Assembly (NCBI GenBank): GCA_000750105.3
Contig: JPHH03000026.1
Location: 372,001 to 436,000, forward strand
DNA from: Tolypocladium sp. Sup5 PDA-1
Lineage: Eukaryota; Ascomycota; Sordariomycetes; Hypocreales; Ophiocordycipitaceae
Reading direction: 5' to 3'
Length of the DNA stretch: 64,000 bases
The notes under the pieces were generated by a model, which searched no databases, had not been told where the DNA came from, and was given only the letters and a program-made list of their open reading frames with translations. Shown here in pieces: positions 43,542-55,185 of the stretch (the stretch's first letter is position 1; each line of letters opens with the position of its first letter). The translations under genes and the position numbers were made by a program.

Positions 43542-46500
43542 ATGCTTGGCCGACTCCTCCATCTTGGGTCAGGAGGCTCGGCCACCCCGCCAGCCCAAGC
43601 CACCAACAACACCGCCTCTCGCCCCATCCTCTCCCTCGAGTCTGTCCAAGAGGACATTCACACGCGAAATCTCCTCTTCCCAGATGCGCAGGCTCTCTAC
43701 CAACACCGAAATGACCAGGTCTTCCCCCTGTCGTCGGCTCCCGCCACGGCATCCGCTGCCGCCGCGAATGCTTTCGACTACAGCGAAGATGTCGAGCTCG
43801 ACGTCCGCGATGTCCGCGTCATCGTTCTGCAAGACGCCCTGGGCCCCGCGAATGCGTCTCTCCTTTTCGACAGTCACCCTCTACCCGACTCTTCATCTGA
43901 GCGCTCACCCGGGCACCAGGACCCGAGGAAGCCCCCCATGTCTCCACGCAAGAGCAGCCAAGGTCAAGCCTCACGACCGCTCGTCATCCAGTCCGACAGC
44001 CCTCAACCTCGTCAGGGCGCCTTTGATCGCCGAGCTTCCGTACACAGCAGAAGCCAGAGTTACGCAGAGACAGATGCGCAACGGGCAGCTCGCGAGTACC
44101 GGGAGGAACTGGCAACCTTTTCGAGCTGCATCTTTGGCAACTCAGAGTTGATGGCCTACAAGGGCACCTCGACAAAGGTCCACGTCGTGCCGAGCGATTC
44201 CCGCCCGGCCGACCACTCATCATCCGTTTTTGGAGACGGCCGGAGCTCCATTGGTCGTTCGAGCGGGCGCTCGAGCAAACTGTCGCAGTCCTTTTCGTCT
44301 CAGACGGTTTCCCCGACCATTGGCCCGCCGCTCCCATCTACCGGCACCCCGCCGCGCCAGAGTGACAAGAAGAAGGTTCTCATCACGCGACTCTTCCCAG
44401 TCAACCTCTCCGCCGAGGATGCCGATGCCAACGTTACACCCCAGAGCCGGTTTTCGGACGACAACAGCGGATTCCCGTTCCCGGCCGCCGGCGACGACCC
44501 GACGCCGCCCAAGAAGAAGAAGCCGCAACCCAAGCAGCGACGTACGCCCATGTACGCCGTCGTCCTGGTGGTGCAGTTGCCTCGCGCCCCTTCGCGAATG
44601 TCCTCTGCCGCGCCGCCAAAGTCGGTTTTCCGCGAGTCCGGCTCGTATAATGACCAAGACTTCTTCCCTTCTTCCTACAACTCGGCCAAAGCCGGCTGGA
44701 ACATGTCTGGATCCGGCAACTATGGAGACGTGACGGATTCGTCATATTCTATCGATATCGAGGACCGCATCGATTCGTTGACGCAGCACTGGGATATCAT
44801 CATGAGGACTTTGACTCACCTCCAGTCGCTCGTTGCCACGACAATCCATGGCATGCTCAAGCAAGCCGACATTACGTCTCCCGGCCCTTATTCGTCGTCC
44901 GCTGCGTCCAATTTCGTGTCTCGGACGCCTTCGTGGACAGAAAGGCGTGGCAACGAGATGCACCGCGCGAAGCCTCCCAAGAGCACAACCAAACTCGTCT
45001 CCTTGTGGCCGAATTGCCTTGCAGACGACATCAACATCGCGTCCGAGGTCGGGCTTGCAAGGAGCAGGGTAGTCATGGGCCTCGGCGCGGCCAGGGTTGT
45101 CACTGGGCAAGGACGCTGGGGCATCTGGCGCGACGAGGCGATATGGACGTCCAAGTGGGCGACGTCCGTCGACCGAGGGCAGTTCTTTTACAACCTCCTC
45201 ACCGGCTTCTTGGCCACCCATACGGACTGGCTACAGGCCCTTTGCGGCCCCTCCTACCGCAAGCGCGCCGCGGTCGCTCGGCGTAATAGAAACGAGGAGG
45301 ACCTGTCGTTGCCTGCTCGAACCATCATCGTGTCTGACGACAAAATGGCGGCTCGACGAATGATATTCCTTCTCTCAGCTTTCCTGCCTGCAAACCAACA
45401 GGTCGCCACCGCGAGAGCACATCGACCGAGCACGTCAGCTTCGATAGGCGGCTATTCCAACTCGCCGCCGACATTCATTGTTCCAATCCTTCGCGAAGAG
45501 TCCCTTCGCCGCAAGATCAACCGCCGCAGCGGCCTTCGGCGGGCGTCTCATTCGAGAGCAGCAAGCCAGAGTGCAAGAAACTCGGGGGTCCCCACGCAGC
45601 TGGCTCAGCTAAGTATGGATCGGAGCCAACACCAGCGGCGAGCGTCTGATGCGGCGTCCATTCGCACCACTAACCTGCCCATCATGCCCGGCCAGGATCT
45701 CCTGAGCCGCAAAAGTAGCGCTGCGACTACGACCACCATAATGCCGGAAACGACGACTCCTCACTTTTCCATCGCTCAACAACAGCGCGACAGCCATAGG
45801 AGGCGGCGCCCGGGGAGCAGTGGAAGTGTGGCTGCCGATGATCTCAAGCGATCCCTGAAGCGCGGCGAGAGCAGCGGGCAGGTTGCCACTGTCACTTCAC
45901 GTCCGCTAAGCCAAGGGCTGAAATGGGGCAACCTCATGAGCGGCCTATGGAGCACTCGCCGAAGGGATTCTATTGAGAGCAGTTCGAATTATAGCCAAGG
46001 TAGCGACCTGAGATCCCCAGTCAAGGCCAGCTTTGGTCGCCCCGACAAGCTGTCCGAGATGGTTCGAGAGGTGTCGCTTGCCGAGGAGGCTGGCGAAACC
46101 GAGTCCGGACGCATATCTCCCATGGATGCCCGTAATGTCGATACACCTCGAGACGATTCCGCCCGCGGCCGGGGATCGTTTACGCAGATAGACCGAACCC
46201 CGGACCCCACCGGTGCCTTTGAGTCTCCTGTGAAGACATCCATCAATGCCGAGGACGGCGTCATTGACGTCGACGTTCCCTTCCCGGACTATATTGCGTC
46301 CTTTGAGTCGGCCATCAGCTCGCCATCCAGCAGTGGATACCTGTCCACGCCAGGCATCCCCAGTGGTCTAGAGTCGTTTGAGCAGTCGGCCCGCTTCGCC
46401 ATTGATGGAGATCTCCCCCTGAATGCCGCCGGATGGCTCAATCGCTTCCACCCGGATTTTGCGCTGCAGGCGCTGCCCCCACAAGACAACTTGCTGGAGA

Positions 46501-47159
46501 AAGTCAAGGCATCTCTTCAGGCGGAACCAACTCCTGCTCCGGATTCTCCCACGGGTAACGACCTCTCCGAACGCTGGGTCGATGTCAGCTCCGTCGTCAT
46601 CGCGGACACGATATCGAACACGGTAACCCGTTATGTCTATCGTCGACTGGTCAAGCCAAAGGCTCCGGCTGACAAACGAGGCTCGGTGAGTTCAGGGGCG
46701 ACAAACTTCAACGGAAATGTGCTTCTCACCCCGTCCGTCTTGCCCTATGAGCACCAACTGGAGGACGAGTGGGTCGAGGAAGACATTTCCAGCTCCGACG
46801 ATGCCTTGAGGGAGGCTATAGACAAAGTGATTCACTTCACCCCAGAGGCCAGCAAGGACAGCTCGACGACGTCTTCGCAGACGCCCAGTGACTTCCGAGG
46901 GAGCACCGACAGCGGTAGCACCATGCCGGACACGCTTTCAGAGGTCACGCAATTGGCTGATCCGCCTCTCGATATCCCCAGAGTGCAGTGCAAGACGGTT
47001 ATATTGTCCACACTGGAAGAGATGATTCGCGATGCCATCGATAGTGGCGATTCGAATGGCGAGGACCGCGGCGGCAGCCACAGGCACGGCCGTCCGCGCC
47101 AGAATATGCTGCGCGATGCTGTTCGTCAGTGGGTGACGAACCTGGATTCTGTGGAGTGA
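43542..47159 (+). CDS. Lst4/FNIP-like folliculin-interacting protein
   Basis: Intronless, 1205 residues. The N-terminal segment (HTRNLLFPDAQALYQHRNDQVFPLS, then DVRVIVLQDALGPANASLLFDS) and later blocks (YREELATFSSCIFGNSELMAYKGTSTKVH, KKVLITRLFPVNL, KRTPMYAVVLVVQLPRAP-like) resemble the FNIP N-terminal longin/DENN region of fungal Lst4. With Lst7 (folliculin) Lst4 activates Gtr2/RagC and so TORC1 at the vacuole when amino acids return. The middle, about residues 390-640, is a folded DENN-like part (WDIIMRTLTHLQSLVATTIHGML, TSVDRGQFFYNLLTGFLATHTDWLQALCGPSYRKRA). Long Ser-rich disordered stretches follow, and the C-terminus carries a short conserved helix (MLRDAVRQWVTNLDSVE). Assignment is from recalled family resemblance. 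Confidence 0.78.
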   Translation: MLGRLLHLGSGGSATPPAQATNNTASRPILSLESVQEDIHTRNLLFPDAQALYQHRNDQVFPLSSAPATASAAAANAFDYSEDVELDVRDVRVIVLQDALGPANASLLFDSHPLPDSSSERSPGHQDPRKPPMSPRKSSQGQASRPLVIQSDSPQPRQGAFDRRASVHSRSQSYAETDAQRAAREYREELATFSSCIFGNSELMAYKGTSTKVHVVPSDSRPADHSSSVFGDGRSSIGRSSGRSSKLSQSFSSQTVSPTIGPPLPSTGTPPRQSDKKKVLITRLFPVNLSAEDADANVTPQSRFSDDNSGFPFPAAGDDPTPPKKKKPQPKQRRTPMYAVVLVVQLPRAPSRMSSAAPPKSVFRESGSYNDQDFFPSSYNSAKAGWNMSGSGNYGDVTDSSYSIDIEDRIDSLTQHWDIIMRTLTHLQSLVATTIHGMLKQADITSPGPYSSSAASNFVSRTPSWTERRGNEMHRAKPPKSTTKLVSLWPNCLADDINIASEVGLARSRVVMGLGAARVVTGQGRWGIWRDEAIWTSKWATSVDRGQFFYNLLTGFLATHTDWLQALCGPSYRKRAAVARRNRNEEDLSLPARTIIVSDDKMAARRMIFLLSAFLPANQQVATARAHRPSTSASIGGYSNSPPTFIVPILREESLRRKINRRSGLRRASHSRAASQSARNSGVPTQLAQLSMDRSQHQRRASDAASIRTTNLPIMPGQDLLSRKSSAATTTTIMPETTTPHFSIAQQQRDSHRRRRPGSSGSVAADDLKRSLKRGESSGQVATVTSRPLSQGLKWGNLMSGLWSTRRRDSIESSSNYSQGSDLRSPVKASFGRPDKLSEMVREVSLAEEAGETESGRISPMDARNVDTPRDDSARGRGSFTQIDRTPDPTGAFESPVKTSINAEDGVIDVDVPFPDYIASFESAISSPSSSGYLSTPGIPSGLESFEQSARFAIDGDLPLNAAGWLNRFHPDFALQALPPQDNLLEKVKASLQAEPTPAPDSPTGNDLSERWVDVSSVVIADTISNTVTRYVYRRLVKPKAPADKRGSVSSGATNFNGNVLLTPSVLPYEHQLEDEWVEEDISSSDDALREAIDKVIHFTPEASKDSSTTSSQTPSDFRGSTDSGSTMPDTLSEVTQLADPPLDIPRVQCKTVILSTLEEMIRDAIDSGDSNGEDRGGSHRHGRPRQNMLRDAVRQWVTNLDSVE

Positions 47160-47652
47160 CGAGTCACGACTTTTGGCGCTCGATCTTCGTTATGATTCTC
47201 ATGATCGCTCCACGTCACTGTCCCCCTTTGATGGAGACTGAAGCCTTTTGATATGAGTTCAAATTTGTACCACCAACATCTGATTTTGATCTCTTTTTGC
47301 AAGCAACAAACGATACCCCCACAAGCCCGGCCACCTTACTGTGCAGCGCTTGTCGATGTGTGGGATTCTAGCCTTCCTGCACATCGCTTTCTCAATTTTT
47401 TTTTTCTTTCACGTTCTCATATTTCTGGGGAGTAGCATATCGTGGCTGGCTATTAGGCCTGCCTCTTGGATATGCGTGGCTGGATATTGGGACTTGGCAA
47501 ATGGGCACCAGATATCCGAGATACTGCTTGAGATAGAGCAATGCCATACGAAGTACAAGCGAATTTGCAGCTGTTCAACGATGTGGTGATGATTTGGTGA
47601 CATGGCTCTCTCTGCATTGACTGTATTGAATTGCTCGCTGGGGAGTTGTGGA
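47160..47652. other. Intergenic region between convergent genes
   Basis: About 490 bases of 3' sequence between the convergent Lst4-like and DBP10 genes; includes a run of T near 47398-47408. No gene seen. Confidence 0.5.
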
Positions 47653-50431
47653 TTACTTCTTCTTCGACGGCCTGGCATTCTTGGCCCTCTTCCGCTCTGC
47701 CTCCTCTCGCCCCTTTCTGATGTCGTGCATGCCCTTGAGCTCCTTCTTGCTGCCCATGCCGTCCCTAAATCTGCCGACGCGCTTCTCCCGCGCCTCGTCG
47801 ACCCTCTTCTTGCGCACCTGGAAGTCGTCGCGGTACTTGTCGGCCTCGCGGGGGGCCTTCTCCTGCTTGTGCTTGAAGCGCTTGCCTGAGGGGATGCCCT
47901 GCCCGGCGCCGGGCCGCTCCGCCTCGCCGACCTGCGGCGCGCGGCCCATGCGCTGCGCGCGCTTCCACTTGTCGAAGCGGCCGCTCTGGAAGCTGGCCGC
48001 GATCTTGACGCCACTCTCGCCGCGGATCATCTTGGCGCCCTTGGAGCCATCGTCGTCGTTGTCGCGCGACACGTAGTTCTTGGACTTGGCGTCCCAGCGC
48101 ATCTTCTGCCGGTTGGGCGCGCCAAAGGCCTTGGCCGACCCGTCGTTGCCCAGGTCCATGGTCGCGTCGCGCGCGGCCTCGACGAAGCTGGAGCTCTGGC
48201 CGCCCGAGTGCACGCCGTAGCCGCGCTCCTCGGCGGCGTTGACAGTCCGCGGCGTGTATGACATGAACACGTCCGAGTCTCGCCAGTCCGTCTTGCCCTT
48301 CTTTTTGCTGTTCGTGTTGGATATTGTCACCTCCATGTCGTCGTCAGAGTCTGCATTCAGGCCCATCTCGTCGGGGACCCCCACCTCCACCTCAACCTCA
48401 GAGTCAACGTCCATCTGATGTCCGTCTTCAACACCATCAAACTCCTCCTCTTCATCCTCTTCTTTCTTCACTACCGCAGCCTGCCTATTTCTCGGCGTGA
48501 TCCTCTTCCGTAATTGCTTCATGACCTCTGCTGCCTCAGACGTCGACTTATCTGCCACACCAACCTCGAATATCGTTTCATGGGGTTTGAAGCCACTGAC
48601 CCTCGCCAGCATAGCTACTCGGGCCTGTTCCTCGCCGTCGACATCGTCGCCAAAGAGCCGGTGCAACTCCATCCATGGATTAGAGGCAACAAGCTCTCGC
48701 GCTCGGTTGGCGCTCTGACTGGACGCCGAGTGACGAGTCTTCATGTAGAGCTTCTCGGCCTTTCCAGCGACGATGCGCAGGGCATTGATATCCTCGCTCT
48801 CAAGTAGCGTCTTGTTCATCCACTCCACGTGTGTCTCCATGGAGTCTCGCTTCAGAGCTCCCACAACTACATCGTCGGAGAAAGAGGGCTTGCTGCCCTC
48901 CTGACCTATGACCATCTTCCTCCCCAGGAACAGTTGGAGGTCAAGAAGATATGGCGCATCAATGTCTCTGACGAGACTGTAACTCCAACCCCTTTTTCCC
49001 GCTCGGGCTGTTCGGCCAACTCGATGGACAAAGACCTTGGGCTGGGGAGGGAAGTCAAAGTTGATGACGTTGGCCAAGATGGGAATATCGATACCTCTCG
49101 CGGCAACATCCGTAACAACCAAGATGTTAGTCTTGCCGTGTCGAAAGTCTTCAACCTGAGTTCGTCGAGCAGTCTGGTCAAGTGAACCGTAGACGTGAGA
49201 CACCGCAAACCCCGCATACTGTAACAGGTTGGCAAGGTACTCCACATGATGCTTCGTTGCCGTGAAAACGATGGTTGAATGCTCCGTGGGCTTGCCTAGA
49301 CCCTCAGGTTCACGTTTTCGCTTCTTGGACGCCTTCTCATTATCTTGCGCCCCCTCCGGAGGTCCAACGGGTACTTTTATCACATCGTGCAGGATATGCA
49401 GCAGAGAGCCCTCCTTTTCGGCGCCCTTTACCGAGAAGAAGGCGCTCTCCAAGTCAGGGGATATCTTGGACTCGGCGTCGAGTCGAACAAGGCTGGGGTC
49501 CTGGAGACCTGCGCGGGCAAACTCGACCAAGGAGGCGGGTAGAGTAGCGGAGAAGAGCAGAGTTTGCCTCGACGGTGGCAAGGCGTGAAGAATCTCGGTC
49601 AACTGTGCCGCGAAACCCATCTCGAAAAGGCGATCCGCCTCGTCGAAAACGACGTACTGGATTGATGACAGATCCAAGCTCATCTCGACCTTGAGATGCA
49701 GAAATCGGCCCGGAGTGGCGATGACAATATCTGGGTTCGAAGTCATGGCACCAAACTGCTCCTCCAAGCCGTCACCACCGACGAGAAGCACAGAGTTGAG
49801 ACCTGTACCTCGGGAGAACTCTTTGACAACCTTGAGAGTCTGGATGGCGAGTTCTCGAGAGGGCGAAAGAATGAGGGCTCGGCTGCCGAATCGTGCGCTA
49901 TGTGCGCGAAGTCTCTCGATCATGGGTATCACGAATGCTGCCGTCTTTCCGGAACCCGTCCTTGCCATGCCGACAACGTCTCTCCTGTCGAGGACCAGCG
50001 GTATCGTTTTCCTTTGAATGGGTGTAGGTACTGAAAAGCCTTTCCTCGTGATGGCCTTGAGCAGGTTGGAATTGAGACCTGGGCGGGGCATCAGTATTGT
50101 TCGACGGCATCCAGACATGGTCGGGTGGCAGCCGTATCTTACCCATTGCCTGGAAGCCTCCGCCCTTCTTCACCGTCTTTCCCTTCAGGTTGGAAGCCTT
50201 GCGATAAGAGGCCGCCTGCTGCAGCGCAATGAACGCCTCGTCGTCTCCGTCATCGGCTGCGTGGCGAACATCCAAGATGCCGTCGATATCCAGCTCGTTG
50301 CCAGCCGCCGCACCGTGGGCGCCATCCTCGTCGTCTCCGGGGTACAGCGAGCCCAGGATATCGAGCTCGGGCTCGGATTGGGCTGGCGAGGCTGCGCGTC
50401 GAGGAGGCATCGTGGCTGCGCGTCGGGGCAT
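47653..50431 (-). CDS. DBP10: ATP-dependent RNA helicase DBP10, 2 exons
   Basis: Exons 50431-50143 and 50078-47653 give 904 residues. It is a nucleolar DEAD-box helicase for 60S ribosomal subunit assembly. The acidic N-terminus is followed, across the intron, by FQAMGLNSNLLKAITRKGFSVPTPIQ (Q motif), Walker A ARTGSGKT (GKT at about 140-142), DEAD at about 242-245 (VVFDEADRLFEMGF), SAT (LFSATLPASL), TDVAARGIDIP and HRVGRTARAG. The C-terminus has the DBP10-specific region with FMSYTPRTVNAAEERGYGVHSG and ends in a basic RGREEAERKRAKNARPSKKK-like tail, as expected for a nucleolar protein. A second ATG at 50410 is an alternative start. It is divergent from the Spf31-like gene with 340 bases between. 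Confidence 0.95.
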
Positions 50432-50771
50432 CGTGGCTGCTGTGCGGCTGCTTGCGGCTGTTTGCGCAAGAAGTCGGAAATGCTTGGGCCGGTGAATCGG
50501 AAGCTGAAGGCAGAGAGGGTCGATGAACCCAGGGCCGACTTTTTTTTGGTGGGGCCAGATCGGGAATCCTTATCTTATCGCGGCGGGGCCGGTAGGTGTC
50601 AAGGTGTGTAGGCCTGTATTCACAGCCTACGGGACCTCCCCAACCACCTCGAGCATCTTGAACTGAACACACCAGTCCCTCCTCGAGCCTTGCTTGGCTT
50701 CGGAACTACCATCTCCTTTCCTCTTTCCTGCACCAACGCGAATTGCGAGTCTGAAGAGCTAGCGAGACATC

Positions 50772-51514
50772 ATGGCTTCCCACAATATGGCTCCCGACGA
50801 CACCACTCTTGGTTTCGAATCCGGCGAGGAGGACGATGTTCTGGTGGCCGCGGAGAAGGAGGCCAAGAAGGTACTTCGGCGCAGCCACAGCGCTCCTTTG
50901 CTAGTCTCGTACTCATAACTGACAGTCACGTTCAGGATCAAGAGATCAAACGAATCATCGGAGCGTTCCGTCTGGATGCGTACGCCGTGCTTGATCTACA
51001 GCCCGGTGTCCCCGAGGCGGATATCAAAGCCACGTACCGCAAGAAGTCGCTGTTGATCCATCCAGACAAGACCAAGAATGAGGAGGCCCCTGACGCTTTT
51101 GATCGTCTTAAGAAAGCTCAAATGGAGCTGCTGGATGAGAAGAAACGCACTCAACTGGACGAAGCAATTGCCGACGCCCGCATGCTTCTCCTCCGCGAGA
51201 ATAACTGGACCGTCGACAGCGAGGAAATCAAGACAAAGGATTTCCTCAAGATGTGGCGCACCAAGACTATGCATGTCCTCGTCGACAACGAGCAGCGTCG
51301 CCGCCGCCAGCTCAAAGGCCAGATGCAGGAGGAGGGTCGAGAGCAGCGCCGGGCCGAGGAGGAGTTGGAGGACCGCAAACGTAAGCGACAGCACGATGAA
51401 GACTGGGAGGCCACCCGCGATCAGCGCATTGACAACTGGAGGGTCTTCCAGAAGGGGAAGACTAGCTCCAACCCAGACAAGAAGAAAAAGAAGAAGATGA
51501 AGCCCATTGGCTGA
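50772..51514 (+). CDS. DNAJC8/Spf31-like J-domain protein, 2 exons
   Basis: Exons 50772-50870 and 50936-51514 give 225 residues. After an acidic 33-residue first exon the J domain (DAYAVLDLQPGVPEADIKATYRKKSLLIHPDKTKNEE) contains HPD, the Hsp70-stimulating tripeptide. The remainder is one long charged helix (EEGREQRRAEEELEDRKRKRQHDEDWEATRDQRIDNWRVF) with a poly-Lys tail, as in human DNAJC8 and fission yeast Spf31, which are spliceosome-associated. The nuclear role is inferred from that similarity. Confidence 0.9.
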
Positions 51515-52036
51515 GGCTCTTCCCTGGCACTGCACGACGGAGACGAGAGGAAACGGACACGCACAAATTTTCTGAATTTGACTGCACACTACTGGCTTGT
51601 AAGTCGATTATTCTCCGCGGGGCGCACGGAATCTGACCAAAATAGTTGGGAACGCGAAGCGTGAGATACCCCGACCGAGATTGGAACGAGGAGTTTACGG
51701 CTATTTGATAGATTTCCGCAAATGAGAATAATGACAACCAGACACCATACGAGTGACTCGCGACGTGATGTGAGGAGATTTGCCTCTCCGAGAGTATCTG
51801 CCGCGATCTCCCATGCTCTCTACTGTACTAATACCATACAAGAAAGATCCAACGTAGCTGCAAATCTGCGCAGTGAGCTTGGGTTGTTGTCCACCCTCCA
51901 GAAACGCCATCAACAGAATGTCAGCCATTTTTTTTAAACACCACCGGATGCAGTCAGTCTCCTTCTATACGTACGCTTCACCCCCCATGCTTTATGATAC
52001 AGATTACTCGTAAGAGGAAGAGACTCGGCCGCCCCA
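51515..52036. other. Intergenic region between convergent genes
   Basis: About 520 bases between the convergent Spf31-like and MDJ1 genes. No gene seen. Confidence 0.5.
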
Positions 52037-53761
52037 TCAGCCAGACCCAGAGTCGGAGGACTTCTTGGACGCCTCATCCGGCTTGTTCTGCTTCTTGTCT
52101 TCTTTGTTGGTCGGACTGGACTGGCCTCCTTCGCCTTCTTTTTGATGAGCGGGGTGGTTCGTCAATGTGTGCCACATGGACTTTAGAAACCCTTCGTTCT
52201 TGTGCGCCTCTGGATCGGACGGATCGACTTGGGAGCTGCGTACAGGGTTAGCACCATGTAAAGAGGTAACCGCTCGTCCAGTCTGCACTCACCTTGGCGA
52301 CGAGACATTCATGACCCTCCTAGCGGTCTTGTCACCCATCTCATCGGCCAGCATCTCCACAATCGTCCGCTGGTTCGCGCTGAGGTACTTTGGCATATTG
52401 ACCCGGAACTCCACCCTCAGATCGCCAGAGCCGCCTCTCCGTGCACCGAGGCGCTTCATGCCCATTCCCGAGAGCGTCATCTTGTCGCCGGTGTTGGTGC
52501 CGGTCGCGACCTTGACGTTGACCGCGCCGTCCAGAGTCGGGATAGACACTTGGCCACCGAGCATGGCGGTAGTCAGGGGAATGTTGGCCGTGTACAGGAT
52601 GTTGGAGCCTTCTCTGCTGAACTTGGGGTCCTTGGCAACGCGAACGAAGACGTACAGATCGCCGCGCTGGGACCTGGTGTTGGGGTCTGCGGATCGTCCG
52701 GTGGCAGGGGCATCGCCGGCGCCGTCGACTCTGAGCCTCATGCCGTCCTCGATACCAGCAGGGATGTCAACGGTGATGGTCTTCCGCTCCCTGACCACAC
52801 CGTTTCCAGAGCAGGTTCGGCATTCCGAGCCCTTGGGAATAGTCGAGCCAGTTCCGTCACAGGTCCCGCAGGTAGATGCCATTTGAAAACCACCCTGCAT
52901 GAAGTGCAAGCGAGTTCCCGTCCCGTTGCAGGCTTTACAGGGAGACCTTTGCGTGCCGGTCTTCAGGCCGCTTCCTGTACATGTCCCACAGGCAACCTGA
53001 GGGGTAATGTTGATCGTCTTGCTCGTTCCCTTGGCAGCCTCCATGAACGTTATGCTGGATTGAACCTCGATGTTGTCGCCCACGAGTATCTCTTGCTGGA
53101 AAGGATTCCCACGAGCGCCTCGGCGACCGCCAAAAGGTCCCTGCTGTCCGGTGAAAGCCGAGAAGATGTCCTCGAAGTTAAAGCCTCCGCCGAAGCCTCC
53201 TTGTCCGCCAAATCCGGAGAACGGGTTGCCCGCACCACCGAACGGATCGCCGCCGGGGGCGGGACCTCCACTGGGATCAAACCCGGCAGCGCCAAACTGG
53301 TCAAACTGCTCCTTCTTCTTCGGGTCGGACAGGATCTCGTATGCGGACTGGACATCGGCGAAGCGGTCCTTGGCGGTTGCGTCCTTGTTCGTGTCGGGGT
53401 GGTACTTCTTTGCCAGGCCGTAGTACGCCTTTTTGATTTCGGCGGCTGTCGCGCTCTTGCTCACGCCGAGCGCCTTGTACGGGTCTTTTTGAGCAAGGGA
53501 ATTCGTAGCATGGAATGACTGGGACGAGGTTAGTAGATTGAGTTAGACGGGCTTTGGGGACGTCAGTCTTACCCGGCGCGAGGAGGGGAGCTTGTGCTGT
53601 CTCGGACTCGTCGATCTATCCCGCGAACCGACGCGAAATGCTGTTGTATGGATGCGCGCTCCTTTGCTGATGCATTCTCGGAGCTTGGGTCGGCCGGCAA
53701 ATTGGCTTTGCGCCAGGACTCGCGCAGGCGCAGCGGCCTTGGTGAGAAGGCTGGAGTTCAT
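52037..53761 (-). CDS. MDJ1: Mitochondrial DnaJ/Hsp40 chaperone Mdj1, 3 exons
   Basis: Exons 53761-53573, 53518-52293 and 52235-52037 give 537 residues. It is a type I J-protein that works with Ssc1 (mtHsp70) in matrix protein folding. The N-terminus (MNSSLLTKAAAPARVLAQS, RPRQHKLPSSRR-like basic stretch) is a mitochondrial presequence ending near SFHATNSLAQ. The J domain starts DPYKALGVSKSATAAEIKKAYY with YHPD. A Gly/Phe-rich segment follows (GNPFSGFGGQGGFGGGFNFEDIFSAF), then four CxxCxGxG zinc repeats (CGTCTGSG, CKACNGTG, CGTCDGTG, CRTCSGNG) and the C-terminal substrate domains. The tail from exon 3 is hydrophilic. A longer upstream open frame exists, but the ATG at 53761 gives the typical presequence. 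Confidence 0.95.
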
Positions 53762-54219
53762 ACTGAGCCGCAGCAATTCATCTGACGAAGCCCAAGGCCT
53801 TAATATGACGACGCAGTCTTGTGCTCGTCTACCCAACGATCCAGGGTGACTGCGGTGTCGATGGTTCGCGATCGCTCCCCCAACTTTTTCAGCCGGTCTT
53901 AAGCCGAGGGTGTCTGCCTCAGGCGACAATGCCGTCATAACCCGACCCATGCCACGCACGGCAAAACTGGCCAATGGCAGAGCTCCCATATCCCAATTTC
54001 GAGCACCCCGGTTTCTTGAATCTTCGACGTCGCCGCATCGACGAAGCACAGGGGCAAAGTGCACATGTCATCGGCTGGAATCCATTTCAGTGTCACAATT
54101 CATCGCATCGCAGCTAACACAGTTGGGCTGGCAGACAATCTAGCCAACAAGTCATATTCGTTGTCCTTCATTACCGCCGGGAACATGTCTTATGTGCGTC
54201 TGCAGGGTTCCTTGATCGA
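53762..54219. other. Upstream region of MDJ1
   Basis: About 460 bases between the MDJ1 start and the 3' end of the next minus-strand gene; presumably promoter. No gene seen. Confidence 0.5.
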
Positions 54220-55185
54220 CTACAGCTTCGACGAGTTGGATTCCTCATCATTCGTCGCCCCGTGCTCTGCCAGCTCCTTCTCCGTCCAGTCCCACAGCCT
54301 CTTGGCCAGGGCATCATCCTTGCCGAGCGCACGGCACCTTCCACCGACTCCCACGGGCTCATAGTACTCGCCGCTCACAACATCCTTGGACACGGACGCC
54401 CAAAGCTGGTTCCTTGCGCCCTGGTCGACGGAACTGAGGAAGTAGTTCACAACTGGGCCAATCATCCGCGCCGGGGCCGACATGCCCGAGGCACCGTTCA
54501 CCAGGTTCGTGCTGACCACGCCGGGGTGCACCGCCGCGATGGTGAACTGCGGATATATCTTGGCGAGGTGTCGAGCAAAGAGGAGGTTTGCAAACTTGCT
54601 CTGGCAGTAGAGAGCAACGGGGCTCAAGCCAGTGTCAGTCGTCTTCAGAGACGCGAACACGATGCCTGGCTTGGGTCCGAACTTGTGGGCTGATGATGAT
54701 AGTGACACTATGCGCACGTCGGTATCGGGACCGCTCTTCGCGGTCTTGTCCAAGACCGGGAGCAGGAGCTTGGTGAAAAGCGCGTGGCCCATGTGATTCG
54801 TGCCAAACTGCATCTCGTAGCCTTCCTTTGTCAGCTCCGGCGCCGTGGCCATGACGCCGGCGTTGAGCATGAGAATGTCCAGGCGATCCGACTCTGCAGA
54901 GAACCTCTTGGCTGCCTTCTTCACAGACTCAAACGACGACAAGTCCATGTGGAGGATCTTGATTGGCGCATCGTGTACTTGTTTCTGGATCTCGTCGACC
55001 GCCGCCCTTGCTTTGTCGAGGTTTCGCGCCCCCAACCAGATCTGCCGCGGGTTATGCCGCGCGAATTCAAGGACGGCTTGCTGCCCTAGGCCGATGTTAC
55101 CGCCCGTCACTAGAACCACCTTGCCTTCCAGCGATGGGATGTCCTTTGCCGGGTTGAAGGAGCCAGCGCAGAGGCCAAACAACAT
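54220..55185 (-). CDS. Short-chain dehydrogenase/reductase (retinol dehydrogenase-like)
   Basis: Intronless, 321 residues. The cofactor motif is TGGNIGLG at residues 27-34 (TGxxxGxG), followed by the NAG stretch LMLNAGVMA, the catalytic Ser in IVSLSSSAHKFG and YCQSK (YxxxK). IGPVVNYFLSSVDQGARNQLWASV after the active site is typical of the WW-domain-oxidoreductase/retinol dehydrogenase group of classical SDRs. NADP(H) preference is likely from the GARN that follows beta-strand 2 but is not certain. Substrate unknown; such fungal enzymes act on lipophilic carbonyls or secondary metabolites, but no cluster genes are next to it. Confidence 0.9.
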   Translation of the reverse strand: MLFGLCAGSFNPAKDIPSLEGKVVLVTGGNIGLGQQAVLEFARHNPRQIWLGARNLDKARAAVDEIQKQVHDAPIKILHMDLSSFESVKKAAKRFSAESDRLDILMLNAGVMATAPELTKEGYEMQFGTNHMGHALFTKLLLPVLDKTAKSGPDTDVRIVSLSSSAHKFGPKPGIVFASLKTTDTGLSPVALYCQSKFANLLFARHLAKIYPQFTIAAVHPGVVSTNLVNGASGMSAPARMIGPVVNYFLSSVDQGARNQLWASVSKDVVSGEYYEPVGVGGRCRALGKDDALAKRLWDWTEKELAEHGATNDEESNSSKL

